Of a stretch of DNA of 64,000 nt, positions 21,324-33,432 are shown piece by piece (the stretch's first letter is position 1; each line of letters opens with the position of its first letter). This DNA comes from Albifimbria verrucaria (taxonomy: Eukaryota; Ascomycota; Sordariomycetes; Hypocreales; Stachybotryaceae), in the NCBI GenBank assembly GCA_020081605.1, contig JAHREC010000045.1:2852001-2916000 (forward strand), in the 5' to 3' direction. The notes under the pieces were generated by a model. The model saw only the letters and a list, made by a program, of their open reading frames with translations, made no database searches and was not told the origin of the DNA. The position numbers and the translations under genes were made by a program.

Positions 21324-22395
21324 TCACTTCCAATTCGGTGCTCTCTTTTCCAGGAAGGCACCGACGCCCTCTCGCTTATCGGCTGTCCCGAATGAATGAT
21401 AGTACAGGCTCCTTTCAAATTGATCATCCTGTCCAAGATCGTCCGCTGTCCCGGGTTAGTACGGCCAGCACTCCAAAGACGTGTGAAAGCTTTGCATACC
21501 TCTGCAGACCGCTTCCTTGGCAAGAGAAAGAGCCACTCGGCTCTTGTTTGCAAGTTGGGATGCGATTTTGATGGTGTTTTCGAGGACGGTACCGGGCTCG
21601 AACACCTCGGCAACTAAGCCAGCAGACTGGGCCTCTGCAGCATCAAGCTGCTTTCCAAGCAGTATGACTTGCATGGCCTAAGATATCAAGACGTTGTATT
21701 AGAATATGTAGCCTAGCCATTTCTGACAGGTGAATATCACTCACCTTGTACTTGCCAACAGCATTTGTAAGTCTTTGAGTACCTCCAGCGCCTGGAATCA
21801 ACCCAATGCTGACTTCAGGCAGGCCAAACCGGGTGGAGTTTGAGGCAAAGACAATATCAGACTGCAAATTAAGAATTAGCATCGTGAATTAAGCCCTTGG
21901 GGAAAAGAGTCTAGGCCCACCATGAGGACTACTTCGAAGCCACCGCCAAGCTGTCAAGGGGCCCTGCGATTAGTGGAAATCAACGCATTGGTCCAGAGTT
22001 CGGTGACCCACCGCCATGCCTTCAACAGCGGCTAAAACTGGCTTGCGGACCTTGCCAATGCCGTTGCAAAGATCCTCCAAGTATCGGCAACGGCGTGCCG
22101 CCTCAGCGTCAAGCTCATTAATTTCTTTGATATCGGCTCCAGCTATGGAGAGAAAAGGTCTGATTTTAGTAAATGCCGAAAGCTTCAGTAGATAACCGCA
22201 CTTACCGCAAAAGAATGAATTGCTGCCGGTAAGGATAATGACTCTAACCTGGTCATCTTTGGACGCGGTCTCGAGCTTCTCGAGCAGTTCATTGATCAGG
22301 CCCTGCGACAGAGCGTTCCGCTTGGTCGGACGATTGAAGGCGAAGACAACCACGCCCTCAGCCGGCGTTGCGGTGGTTACAAAGGCCTCACTCAT
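21324..22395 (-). CDS. Enoyl-CoA hydratase/isomerase (crotonase family)
   Basis: Six exons: complement(21324..21445, 21500..21677, 21745..21861, 21921..21950, 22012..22142, 22206..22395), 255 residues, all phases closing. The start at 22395 (MSEAFVTTATP) was preferred to an in-frame Met ten codons upstream. Crotonase hallmarks are in order: NRPTKRNALSQGLINEL, FCAGADIKEI (oxyanion loop, split by intron 1), ALGGGFEVVL (second oxyanion region, on a 30-base micro-exon), GLPEVSIGLIPGAGGTQRL (catalytic Glu region), then a C-terminal helix and REGVGAFLEKR. This is the standard length for hydration of trans-2-enoyl-CoA in fatty- or amino-acid beta-oxidation. There is no clear peroxisomal SKL tail (it ends APNWK), so location is uncertain. 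Intact. Confidence 0.92.
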
Positions 22396-23205
22396 GATGA
22401 TTGGTCGTTGCGTACAGAAAGGCAATCAATATCAATCTGCTTGCGAGCAATGGAAGACGTTTCAGGAAGCTAGTTTGTGTATGATTATTCTAGAAGAGAA
22501 GGTTCTTTGAGAAAAATGTTTTGAAAGTCAATGATAAAGTCGCCATCCCTTGCGCCATGTGTCGGATTGACTTACTCAGAGCTGAGACAGGGGTATGGGC
22601 TAATGCTTCCCGCGAGGCGTGAGACAAGAGGGTACGGGAACCAGATGGAGCCCACGTCTCCCGCCGTTCCCCAGGCCTTTGGACGAAACGACGGGACAAG
22701 CAACGCCTGGGCTCGCAAGATGCCTGCAACCGCCGGGGAACCCCGCAAGCACAAGCGCGTTTTAGCGAGGACGAGACGAAGCGCAATAAACAAGATGGAG
22801 ATGTGAGGGGTTTGGCGAGGTTAGCGATTGGCCGGAGCCAAGGCCGCTGCGGCGATGCATTAGTCGACAAGCTGTTTGGCCTACGGCGATCACTGGGACG
22901 GCTGACAGGAGTCTCGAATTTTCGGAGAAACAGGTTTTGTTCTGCCATTCCGTTTCGACGCCCACACACCTCTCTCCACCTTGATCCCACCACCCCGGGC
23001 TTTGCGGAAGACATCCTTTGACAGGTCGAGTGCGACGTTGGACGGGCCTCAACCTGGCGGCTTACTGCGTGGGGGCAAGAAAGGAAGAGAAGGGAAAGAG
23101 TGTATGCTGTCATGTCGCCTTCTACTGGTTGTATGTCGTCTGGATCTGCCTAACAAACCCCGTCGGGTTAGAGAGCACGTTGTCCACGTAAAGGGCAGCA
23201 CAGAC

Positions 23206-23260
23206 GCACATACACACACACATACACACACACACACACCTCTCTCTTTCTCTCTCACTC
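23206..23260 (+). repeat. (CA)n/(CT)n compound microsatellite
   Basis: About 32 bases of CA repeats with two TA interruptions run into about 20 bases of CT repeats. Confidence 0.85.
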
Positions 23261-24720
23261 CCCCAGTCATGTATCGACAGGTCCCCATCCTGATCTGGCT
23301 CCTGCAGGACACATTATACACACGCCCACAGCTCTCTGCCTCTGCCTGTACCTGGCTGTCCATACGTCACGCGCATGCATTAAGCTACGTGCCCACCTTG
23401 CAGTGTGGAGTGCTTAGCCGGGCCTGTCGCCTGGGCTTAGGGAGCGGCAGGGACCTGGAATAGGCGATTGTCCCGCGCAGGCCAAATCTTGACATTGGCT
23501 TAAGATCAGAGCCAGCGATACCCGGTCTGGCTCTGAATGCTACAATAGGTAGGCAGACAGTTGTATTGCCTGCTCGACTGTTCGTGTCGCTACCCACAAT
23601 GCGCATGCGAACCCTGACTCAAGTGCGGGGACAATGTTAGTTTGCTGGTGGATGAGCACCTTGGCTCGTCTTACAAATGACTCGGTCAGCGGACACGCCC
23701 TTGCATGGGGATTCCCAAATGGGTAGATTGATGAGGTGGAAAACGGAAGCTCGACGTGAAGGGCTGTGAATGGTATCGCGCGCGCGCCGGAAGATGCAGA
23801 TGCAGACAAGATGCACACATTCAGAGCCCTGGTGGCGACGATGTCGAGACAATTACGAAGACCACTGAGTAACATAGTGGCCCAAGTTGCGACCACCACC
23901 TGCCATTGTTGGCTGTGATCACTCGGTATTAGAATGCCACTGGCATTTGCACAGGCATATGCTGGCCGGGATCCCACATGTGAAAGCTGCATCTTTAGGC
24001 AGGATCACTCTATTTGCCATCCACTGACGGCCAGCACCGATCATGTACCGTAAACGTCGGGCCGTGCCACTGTACCGAAACACTGGAGGAATAGCATGCT
24101 TGGTATCTGTTTCTCCAGCCTTAAAGCCTATTGGTAGTAATTCGGCCGCAAGGCGCATGGCCCAGCAGGGACCGCACCCATTGTCTGGCCAGTGGCACTC
24201 GAATTCCTTCAGCATAGGGGCTGGAACAACTTACTATTCAATGGTAATCTGTTCTCTCTCCTTATGGAAGGGCTTAGTAGTGGACGAATCAGCGACCGTA
24301 AGAAAGCCGACGTGGATGGCTGCGGAGCCGGCGGCCGAACTAGACCGGGGTGTCAACCCGGTTGACAGTCTCCACAGCTACCCTTTTGCTGCGAGGACAA
24401 GGATGCCATATCGATCAATCCCGGACTCGGTAGTGACGACCGTGACTTTGAAGATCCGGCTGTACACAACGCAACTCTTCGGTGACATGGCCGCGACTTT
24501 GTCCATATCCACGAGCCCTGGCGCAATAATGTGGGCCTAGAACGACGTCTCGCAACCACCGGGTCAGAGCCTTGCAACCATTGCCAAGGTGTGCAGCGGT
24601 GTTACAACCTCCGTTCATCCAACCTCCCCCATCTTGATGGTGGTGTAATCCCATAGAGTGACTTTCCCGAGTGGGAATGATGGTCGACAGAGAGCGTGAA
24701 GCAGTAAGACTCCGCACATG

Positions 24721-24747
24721 AGGCAAGGCGAGGCGAGGCGAGGCAAG
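24721..24747 (+). repeat. GGCGA pentamer array
   Basis: Five tandem AGGCA/AGGCG units lie just upstream of the TATA box of the TmpB-like gene. Confidence 0.7.
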
Positions 24748-24778
24748 CAGCATGCGTTCGTCCGGCCACGATGAAGGA

Positions 24779-24785
24779 TATAAAT
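24779..24785 (+). promoter_or_regulatory. TATA box of the TmpB-like gene
   Basis: TATAAAT lies 218 bases before the proposed start codon, implying a leader of about 190 bases. Confidence 0.5.
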
Positions 24786-24996
24786 GGGGAGCTTCTCCCG
24801 TGCCTTGATTGTCGTGCTTCTCTTGCCCTCCGCATTGGCTTATACCAGTCAGGTCTGCCTCGAGTCCTTCTTGTTCACCCTCATTAGTCGTCTGGCACGA
24901 CAAGTCCCTATAAGTGGGCTCCTGAAGCATCTCTGCCTGTTGAACTTGCTCATCATCGTTCCAACACGCGCTCCCTCCTCTGCCAGACTCAGCATC

Positions 24997-27900
24997 ATGG
25001 CAGTCACCACTTCCTACAACGCCCGGCGCAGCATCGCATCGGCGGGCAGTATGCTTCCGGCTCACTCTTTTGGATCGAGGGCACCCCGGTTCACCACTGT
25101 GACTGAGGCCTTCTATCACCATGCGGTTACTCAGCCAGAGACAGATGCTGCCTGGGACCTCGCTTCCTCAAAAGGCCCGACCAAGATCACCTACCGTGAC
25201 CTGTCCGCAAGGAGCGCTCGCCTGGCTTCCAATTTGCGCCGCCTCGGGGTTACTCCCGGCGAGCGCGTGCCCGTGGTTGTCAAGCGTGGCATTGACATGT
25301 TAGTCAGCATTATCGCTGTTCTTTCTTGTGGTGCCCAATATGTGCCCCTGGACGGTGGAGTCGTTCCCGACACCACGCTTCGGTTTGTCATTGAACAGAC
25401 AGGGGCAACAGCGGTGTCGTCCTGGCCTTGAACTCGACAAAACACCGTCTTACCAGCTTCGAAGGCGTCAAGGTCGTCGTCGTGGATGATGATGAAGACA
25501 CCAACGAGACCATCAACACTGCAAATGGCGGGTTCCTCAACTTGGCGAAACCCACTGATGGTTGCTACATCATTTACACTTCCGGTAAGGCCTGGCGTAT
25601 TCTTGCTTTAGACTATCGAGCTAACCGCGATCCAATGCAGGAACCACTGGAACTCCAAAGGGTGTCGACGTAACTCACAACAATGTGACAAACCTCGTTT
25701 GCCAGTCGCCCGGAGACTTGGGAATTACCAGAGGAACTCGAGTCGGCCAGACTCTCAACATCAGCTTTGACATGGGTGAGTTGCTTGAAGAACTATAGCG
25801 CTGGATATTTGGAAACTAAACTAACTTGTCTCTGCAGCTGCTTGGGAGGTGCTCGGTTGTCTCTGCAACGGTGGCACCCTCGTCCTTCGCGGTTCAGACT
25901 GGAAGGCCGCAATTGCAAAGGTGAGAAATCCTCGAGCTTCGAATTCCCGGCAGGGATCAGAGCAAGCCCAGATCGCTAACACACAAATTAGATCGAGGTC
26001 TTGATCTGCACGCCAAGCATTCTTGCCAAGTACAACCCAGATGATTATCCCGATATCAAGGTTGTCGCAAACGCCGGTGAGCCAAGCTCACAGAGGTAAG
26101 CCAAAAGTTTCTTGCGCCATAAAAATGAGCAATTCTAACGCGCCATGCGACAGACTTGCCGACGCATGGGCATTGAACAAGACCTACTACAACTGCTGCG
26201 GTCCCACTGAGACAACCATTGTCAACACCATGCATCGTCACATTTCTGGTGGCCCACTCACCATTGGCAAGCCCACGCCCAACAACAACGTCTACATCCT
26301 CAATGAAGACGGCGTTCCCTTCCTGAAGGCGAAGCTGGCATCATGTGGGCTGGCGGCCTTGGAGTTTCTAACGGCTACGTTAAACTTCCCGAGAAGACTG
26401 CTGAGAAATACAAGCTGGACGAGTTCGCAGGATCTTCGTAAGTTTTCTTGCATTCTTGAGATTATAGGGTATCGCTAACACAACCAGGTCTGCCATGTAC
26501 AACACAGGCGATCTTGGACGATGGTTGCCAGACGGCTCCATTGAGATTCTTGGTCGCTGTGATGACCAAATCAAGCTCAAGGTAAGCGACACACTAAGCG
26601 ACCGTTTCCAATCGTTTCTAACAAGCATTGCAGGGTTTCCGTATCGAGCTTGACGGTGTCACTGCTTCACTGAACGCTTGCCCGGTTGTCGACCGAGCTA
26701 CAGTGATTCTGTGTGAGGGCGAGCTCCAAGCCTTCATCACACCCCTTCACGCCGATGTTGCCGTTGTCAAGAAGTATATGGAGCGCTGCCAGCCATATTA
26801 TGCTGTGCCCAGCAAGTTCCACCTGCTGGAAGCTTTACCTTTGACAATGAATGGCAAGGTCGACAAGAAGCTCCTGAAGACTTCCATCGAACAGGGCAAC
26901 CTGACAACCATCAGCACGCCAAACGAAAAGCCTGTCACCACCATTGTCCAGCCTCAGGCTGTTGTCTTGAGCGAGAAGACCCTGGAGAGCGTGCCAACCT
27001 CGCCCTCCACTTCCAGTCTGGCCATTTCCGACGAGCTCAACAAGCGCGACTTGGAGGCTGCTATTCCCGACAAGATCGAAGGCAAGCGCCGCCGTGGTCT
27101 TCACCACCGCGTCCTCATTGCTTACCGCAAGCTGTTCACCATCGTCGGTCTCATCAACATTGGCGCCGCTCTCGCTGTCATTCTGACTGGTCTTCACCGC
27201 GAGTGGGTCGGTAACATCACTGCCATGAACCTGACTCTTGCTGTCCTCATGCGACAGGAGTTTGTCATCAACACTCTGTACACCATCCTCTGCAGCATTC
27301 CTAAGTCGTGGCCACTGTGGTTCAGGACTCGATGCGCTCGGATCTTCCACTTTGGCGGTATCCACTCGGCTGCTGGTGTGAGCGCTGCGTTCTGGCTGTT
27401 GGCTAACAACATTGGCGACTCTGTCTGCATGTTCCATACCTGCTCCGGAACATGGGGCGGCTCTCGAACGGATCCAAGGCTGTCTCGTGGATTCTGACCG
27501 CAGGATTCATCGTCTTGCTCACTCTGGCCTACCCCACCATTCGAAAGACGCATCACGATCTCTTCGAGCGAACCCATCGCTTCATTGGCTGGTCGATGCT
27601 CGGTCTTTTCTGGGCCCAGGTTGTTCTTACGGCCAATGACAACAAGGGTGAGCTCACTCTTGGTGCTGCCTGTATCCGAGCCCCCATTCTGGCTGCTTGT
27701 CGTCGCTACCCTGAGTGTTGCCTCCTCGTGGTTCTGGCTGCGCAAGGTCCCCGTGGACGCTGAGGTTCTGTCGGATCATGCTGTTCGCCTGCACTTCAAC
27801 TACACTGTCCCTGTCAATGGATCATTCACTCGTATCTCCCGAAAGCCGCTCATTGAATGGCACTCATTCGCGACCGTCCCCGCCCCTCAGGCTGTCGATG

Positions 27901-28376
27901 GCCGTGACGCGGGATACTCGCTTGTTGTGTCGAACGCTGGAGACTGGACAAAGAACGCTATCCAGGAGCCGCCCACTCACCTTTGGGTCCGTGGTGTGCC
28001 TACATGCGGTGTCATGCGCATTGCTACTCTGTTTAACCGCGTCGTCCTTGTGGGAACCGGATCTGGCATTGGTCCTCTCCTCGGCCACATTCAAAACGCA
28101 TCGTGCCCTACACAATTGATCTGGTCAACTCCCAGACCAGAGGCTACCTTTGGCACAGGACTCTGCAACACTATCAAGAAGCATATTCCCGACGCAGTCA
28201 TCCATGACACCAAGGTACATGGCCGCCCCGACTTGACCAAGATGGCCTACAACATGGCGAAGAACTTCGAAGCCGAGGCAGTGATCATCATTGCGAACGA
28301 GAAAATCACGAAAAAGGTCGTCTACGGCCTTCAGACGAGAGGCATCCCTGCTTATGGTGCCATCTGGGACAGCTGA
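24997..28376 (+). CDS. tmpB: TmpB-like fusion: NRPS-type adenylation domain plus membrane flavoprotein oxidoreductase
   Basis: Seven exons (24997..25584, 25641..25775, 25838..25920, 25992..26095, 26154..26437, 26488..26581, 26634..28376). The N-terminal half is an adenylate-forming domain with core motifs in order: [15 protein letters not shown] (A3, split by intron 1), SFDMAAWEV (A4), [10 protein letters not shown] (A5), YNTGDLGRW (A7), [16 protein letters not shown] (A8) and [12 protein letters not shown] (A10 Lys). No phosphopantetheine (LGGxS) carrier motif follows. The C-terminal half has several membrane helices, His-containing segments, and an FAD/NAD-type end ([25 protein letters not shown]). 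This architecture matches Aspergillus nidulans TmpB, a larger homologue of the oxidoreductase TmpA; both are linked to signalling for conidiation. One-base breaks occur near 25405, 26318 and 27454 (losses) and near 27660 (apparent gain). Substrate unknown. Confidence 0.82.
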
Positions 28377-29277
28377 GCGAGTTCAACACGCAGAAAATTT
28401 GGCGACGGTACGAACGAGGCAACGGGACGAGGCGATGATGGTGTGAGATGGGATAAAAGTCGGCTGGAACCCGATAGACTTGAGCGTGCGTTGAGTTGGA
28501 TTTATAGGATTTCTTTGCACTTTCGCTAGCCTATCATGTTCTTCATAGTTATTTCAGGACACTCCTTAATAGACTCTCCTATCTACTGCTTTGGGGTCCC
28601 TATTGATGTTCCGAAGCACTAACTCGAGCACAAATGGCTTCACGGCCGCAGCGAGCCCGGAGCCACATGCCTGGATAAGAAGGCGCGGAACAGTAGCTAC
28701 CGTGACTGGGATGGAGGATTTGGAATACTACACTGATGCCACTATTATGAATTAACCATGTGGGTGGATATGCACGCATTGCTATTTATAAGGCACACCA
28801 AGCCGGGCCGCCCAATACCGAGCTTCTGTTTTCTCGCCATCTGTTGGCTATCCTGCGTGCTATGCAGTGACCATCCTGGCGATCGTTGCCAGTCACGGGC
28901 TATGACGGGCTACATTCCACGGTTCAGTCGCTGATCCACTGCATTAAATGTGAAGCAGTGCTATCCTGTGATACGCTGGTGCAATGTGACGGAATGCGAC
29001 CTATCAGTAATTTCTCCGCTGTTGATCTCAGCCCTCGGTCTGTTTCGACACTCCTAGAACCGCTGGAGATCCTCATTATGCCAAGCAGTATTGACGACTG
29101 ATCAGCTTCATTTGGTCCAGAGGTGAAAGTCCAGATGGGTATTAAAATTTCCATAGTCCCAGTGGTATGTAAATCTAGATAGTACTCGCTTCCAATCCAC
29201 CATTAGCATATTTAAGACAAGTTTTGAGCTGCTTTCACGTTCCAGTATTCTTGAATTACCAATTACCTTGTCCCAAA
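28377..29277. other. Intergenic, nothing recognised
   Basis: 3' region of the TmpB-like gene and promoter of the pectate lyase. A TATTTATAAGG TATA-like word occurs at 28781-28791. No gene-like frame is present. Confidence 0.4.
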
Positions 29278-30177
29278 ATGGCAGGTCGAGTAGCTGCAAC
29301 ATTGGCTTGTGTTTTGCCTGCTGCCATGGCATGTGTAGGGCAAGACAATATACCTTCTCCTGCGGAGACTATCAGTAGCCCAGAGCCAATCGAAGTTGCA
29401 GCTGGGGAGGTATTCGATGGCGCAGGAGCGCGCTACGACAGGGCATCGTACACATGCCAGGGCCAGAATGAGGGCGGTTCGTCCACAAACCACTCCTTAT
29501 TTTCGCCTTTCGTGTCCTAAATTTTGATTTTGTAGGACAAAGTGACACAGTTTTTGTGCTTCGTGCCGGTGCAACACTGAAAAACGTCGTCATCGGTGCG
29601 AATCAGGGAGAAGGCGTTTACTGTCTTGGTGGAGGATGCACAATCGAAAACGTGTGGTTTGAGCAAGTTTGCGAAGATGCCATCTCCATCGTAAGTATCC
29701 AATCTATAAGAACACTTGCAGTACTCTAACTTATTTGGATAGAAGGAGGACCCAGCAGGTGCTGTAACCAAGATTATTGGCGGTGGAGCCTTTCACGCCA
29801 GCGATAAAATAATTCAGCACAATGGCTGTGGCAAAGTTGAAGTAAGTTAGCTAGAATAAGAGGAGGAGCAAGATGCTAATGAAACTAGATCTATAACTTC
29901 TATGCCGAGGACTACGGTAAGGTCTACAGAGCATGCGGAACTGTAAGTGACGAAGAAAAATCTAGCCATTGCTAAGTAATGTATCTGACAAAACATCAAG
30001 TGTGATGAATGCAGACGAGATGTCTATGTTGAAGGGGTGTCGGCTTATGGCGGTGGAGAGGTCGTAGGGATTAATCTGCACACCGGAGATGTAGCAACTC
30101 TGAATAATGTCTGTACGGACGCCAAAACTCCATGCCAGTTGTACGATGGTCCTGGCGAGAAGGCGGGCGAGTGCTGA
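29278..30177 (+). CDS. Secreted pectate lyase, PL3 family
   Basis: Five exons (29278..29476, 29536..29690, 29743..29841, 29889..29942, 30001..30177) encode 227 residues with all frames intact. A signal peptide ([14 protein letters not shown]) is followed by a short parallel beta-helix typical of PL3. Conserved elements are [72 protein letters not shown], and a basic strand near [13 protein letters not shown] that carries the Arg/Lys residues of the active site. There are many Cys residues for disulphides. The length equals that of Fusarium PelA-type enzymes. It cleaves polygalacturonate by beta-elimination, calcium-dependent, outside the cell. The small exons and the 44-60 bp introns match the family's usual gene structure. 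Confidence 0.92.
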
Positions 30178-30758
30178 GCCATTGGAGTATTCAGGAATGT
30201 TGCTGTTTAACTGGGTATATATTTCTATCGCGGTTTGTATGGTCGTATGACGGATGAAAGGGAAGGAAATGTAGTGTACAAGGAAGAGTCAGTATAATCT
30301 TTCTGATGTCCCATCGGTATGATTCACAGCATTTCAAATACAATTTTGAATGAACCAATGCCCAATTAGAAAGGTTATGTGTAGCATGCCAATCACTGAT
30401 TTCCCATGAAATGACAAATCGCTTCTAGGATATTAATCTATTTAGAAACTGAGCCCTGTGGCGGGTCTGGATGCGGTTATGGTGGAGACGTAGAATTCCT
30501 TGCAATGTCGATTCTATAGCTCTTTCTAAGCCGATTCTTTAGAAGTTGAGTAGCTGATATTTGACGAGAAAGCAGTGATAATAGAAATATGGAGAAGAAA
30601 ACTAGCGCTAGCCTGCAGGACAAGAAGCCAGAGCCCTTTCTACAAGACAGGAACGGATCTCCTAGATCAGTGAGCCTCGAAAGCCCGAGTTTGTATCAGG
30701 AAGTAGGTCCATCAGCTGATTCACAGTAAAAATCATTTATTTGCTTAATCTCATATGT

Positions 30759-30791
<33 letters not shown>

Positions 30792-31874
30792 CTAGAACTC
30801 TCTTCATTTCTTTCGAGGACCTCAACATTTACAGTGCAATGAATACACTGCAACTTATAATTTAGCATGAACTGCCGTGCAGTAAGAACCGCTGTGCTGG
30901 AGGACATCTTACGAGCTTGCTAGGTCTAGTTTCTTTATAGATCTGGTGAGGAGGAATGGTTGAGTGCTGTGCAGCCAAGGATGGCGCCTCCTATTGCAAA
31001 AGAATATACCCTACCGCCACAGAATCATAACAGGCCAGGCAAATTGCAAACAATATGTGTTACTGGATAGCTTTTCTCAACTTCGCTTTCCTGCATGTTG
31101 GCTCACATTCGTTCGTGAACCACAGGCTTGGAACTGGTGATAACACTGTATCCGTAACTGTGATGTGTGCATTCCCAAGGTGACTCCTGACAATGTTCCA
31201 ACAACAAGCGAATTTGTAAAGTACGATATGACGAATTAATGATCGAACAATAAGCTGAACTGTAAGTAATATGGCGCAAGATTTTTCCCTTGCGGTTGTG
31301 GAAAGATATGCAGGTAACGACCGTGGGCAAAGAATGGGCACATCGAAGCTTGGTTAGACAACCTCACGTCAGAGAACCAGTTCCGATCGATGTACCATGA
31401 TTATTTATTTATCTATTGTATGCTTGTCTGAATCGGACTCTCCTTTGTTCACGACTGTTAACATCCAGGATCGAAATCCCGATATAAGCTGCATGGAACA
31501 TTGTACGCATGCAAATGACAGGTCCATCTAGAATTCCTAGCAAGACCAGAGGCTAAGCTCTTCGAAATAGGCGCCAGAATAGGCATGTTTCGGCTATAGT
31601 GACCCAAAATATTTCGCTGCCCACCCTGTGGCAGGCCAGACCAGCCCAGGCCCTTGTTCCGAGGCCACAAAATGACGCACCCAATTTTCAGGCTTGGTGA
31701 CACTACAGCCAACCCGCATAGCAAATCAATCTCATGCACCATCATCAGCCCGGGCAATTTTTAACCTTATAACTAATGTGTTGACGTGACGGGTTACATT
31801 GGCTAGATTAGGCAACTATCGGGTCAAGCGATTTGTTGGGCGCATCTTGATGTGACGGTCGCGCAAGGCAAGCA
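30178..31874. other. Intergenic region with TTC microsatellite
   Basis: About 1.7 kb with no supported coding sequence. It contains (TTC)n at 30763-30791. Minus-strand frames at 31060-31341 and 31458-31757 have no motif and are treated as chance frames. Confidence 0.4.
30763..30791 (+). repeat. (TTC)n microsatellite
   Basis: About ten perfect TTC/CTT units. Confidence 0.9.
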
Positions 31875-32469
31875 ATGGCAACACAAGCCTCACCCACAGC
31901 CAGTAATGATGGCTGGTATTTCATTGGGCATGCGTCGGACTTTCCAAATATCACATCGGAAGACTCCGGACTTCTTTCGGACACGTATGCCTGTGGCGAT
32001 GCGCAGAAACCTGGGTGCAAGGCGTTTTCTGTTCCTAAACCAGCCGAAGATGACTCGCATGCTGTTGAGATTGACCTGAGCGACGGCGTTGACCCCAGAG
32101 CACTCAAGGATCAAGTGCTTGTCTTTCAGTACAAGGGCAAGTTTCATGCCATAGATCATGTTTGTTCCCCGAAAGTGCGTGGCCTAGTCGACTGCATCGG
32201 CTGACATCACTCCACAGCGATGTCCTCACTCCTCATACCCATTATCCAATGGCTCCGTGTTCGACATTGAAGACTTCGGAGTAGTTTTCAGTGCTGGAAT
32301 TACCTGCCCCAAACATAGCTGGTCATTCGACTTGTTCCTAGGCCAGGCAGACAGAGGCAGCTACATTCTGAGGAGATGGGACGTGGATCTTCGACCAACC
32401 AGCACCGAAAGTGAAGCTACGAAGGAGAAGGAAAGTAAAGAGGTTTGGGTGCGGCGTAGGGAAGCATGA
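31875..32469 (+). CDS. Stand-alone Rieske [2Fe-2S] domain protein
   Basis: Two exons (31875..32174, 32218..32469) joined by a 43-bp phase-0 intron (GTGCGT...CACAG), 183 residues, frame intact. The cluster-binding motif is complete only after splicing: C-P-H in KRCPHSSYPLSNG and C-P-K-H in GITCPKHSWSFDL, i.e. CxH...CxxH with about 23 residues between. An N-terminal region of some 90 residues (GWYFIGHASDFPNI...) and EIDLSDGVDPRALKDQVLVFQYKGKFHA precede it. No oxygenase catalytic domain, membrane anchor or targeting peptide is visible. The C-terminal tail is Glu/Lys-rich (ESEATKEKESKE). It probably serves as a soluble ferredoxin-like electron carrier or a regulatory/nitrite-reductase small-subunit-like protein; the partner is unknown. 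Confidence 0.88.
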
Positions 32470-33432
32470 CCGAATGCATAAAAATGCACACTAGAGGGTA
32501 TCCTACGAAGAAACAGGTCAATGCTCCCAGATAGACTCTTCCACATACTAGAGAGGCATAGGCATCTGCCTTAATACCGAAAGGAAATGCCGGATAAACA
32601 ACCATAACATGATGTGCCGCGGTGCCTACATCACTGCAGCGATTGATGCTCAAGATCACAAAATAGACCCGATTTGTCGTTTCATCAGCACTTGCTCATC
32701 ACCCGATCCAATATCCCGAGCCACCACTCAACCGCCGAAAAGAGTCACACACGTGGGCGGAACCAGGCTTGTTCCACACCAGTGGATGGATCTAGTGGAC
32801 CTGTAAACTGCCGTCCCATCAGCATAGATCTGCCCCTGTCGGAAAAATGCGCCAAGCTGCGGGAGCCCATTGTTGCGAATAGAGGTGCCAAGTCAATGTC
32901 ACTCTAACTTGCTCAAACATTGCGATGCCGATGGCCAGGACAGCCCAGTGAATCATCCATTATAGGCAAAATGTATATCCACAATACTGCGGAGTAATAT
33001 CCACTGCCCACCGGGACCGAGGTGCGCAAGAGAAATAACGAGTCGTGGAAATTCCAGCCTTTGTGAAATTTCCGCCAAAACAGAGCCCAGCCAGGCCGGG
33101 TTCGAGCGATGGGGCGGAAGGTTTTAAGAGCATCAACCCGGTAAACTAACCTCCGGGCCTAACTAGGGCTATCGGCAGATGGATATCGACCCCAGATCCC
33201 TATGCATGAATCCATCGACCTAGGGCCCGGGCGAAACAAGCTTGTGTTGTGAAATCACAATGGATGGAGGTCATGACCCAGCAACATCGTCGAGCCCCGC
33301 CTACAGGGCAGGCATCAAGTATAAATATGTTTCGTTTCCAAGCTTAGATCTTGGTACGGATCATCTCCGACGCCAGGCACAAGTAGTGTAACTTCCCGCA
33401 ATCAAGGACCTGAACTGTAACATACAAACACA
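32470..33432. other. Intergenic, promoter of the CBM1 hydrolase
   Basis: No coding signal. GC-rich CCGGG/GGGCC words occur at 33090-33240, and a TATAAATA-type box lies around 33319-33327 (AGTATAAATATG), about 110 bases before the CBM1 gene start. Confidence 0.4.
33319..33327 (+). promoter_or_regulatory. TATA box of the CBM1 hydrolase gene
   Basis: TATAAATAT lies about 110 bases upstream of ATG 33433, a typical promoter position. Confidence 0.5.

Larger units (their letters stand above)
22396..24778. other. Intergenic region upstream of two divergent genes
   Basis: About 2.4 kb shared by the enoyl-CoA hydratase (minus) and the TmpB-like gene (plus). It contains a CA/CT microsatellite at 23206-23260 and a GGCGA array at 24721-24747. 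Open frames up to 207 codons occur on the minus strand but lack motifs and overlap frames on the other strand. Confidence 0.4.

Noticed and set aside
22490..23113. 207-codon minus-strand open frame
   Set aside because: Arg/Ser/Pro-rich composition typical of random GC-rich frames; overlapped by competing frames on both strands; no motif.
24415..25122. 235-codon minus-strand open frame over the TmpB promoter
   Set aside because: Overlaps the TATA box and first exon of the TmpB-like gene, low-complexity composition, no family content.
26835..27437. 200-codon minus-strand open frame
   Set aside because: Antisense to the adenylation/oxidoreductase gene; the plus strand carries recognised motifs.
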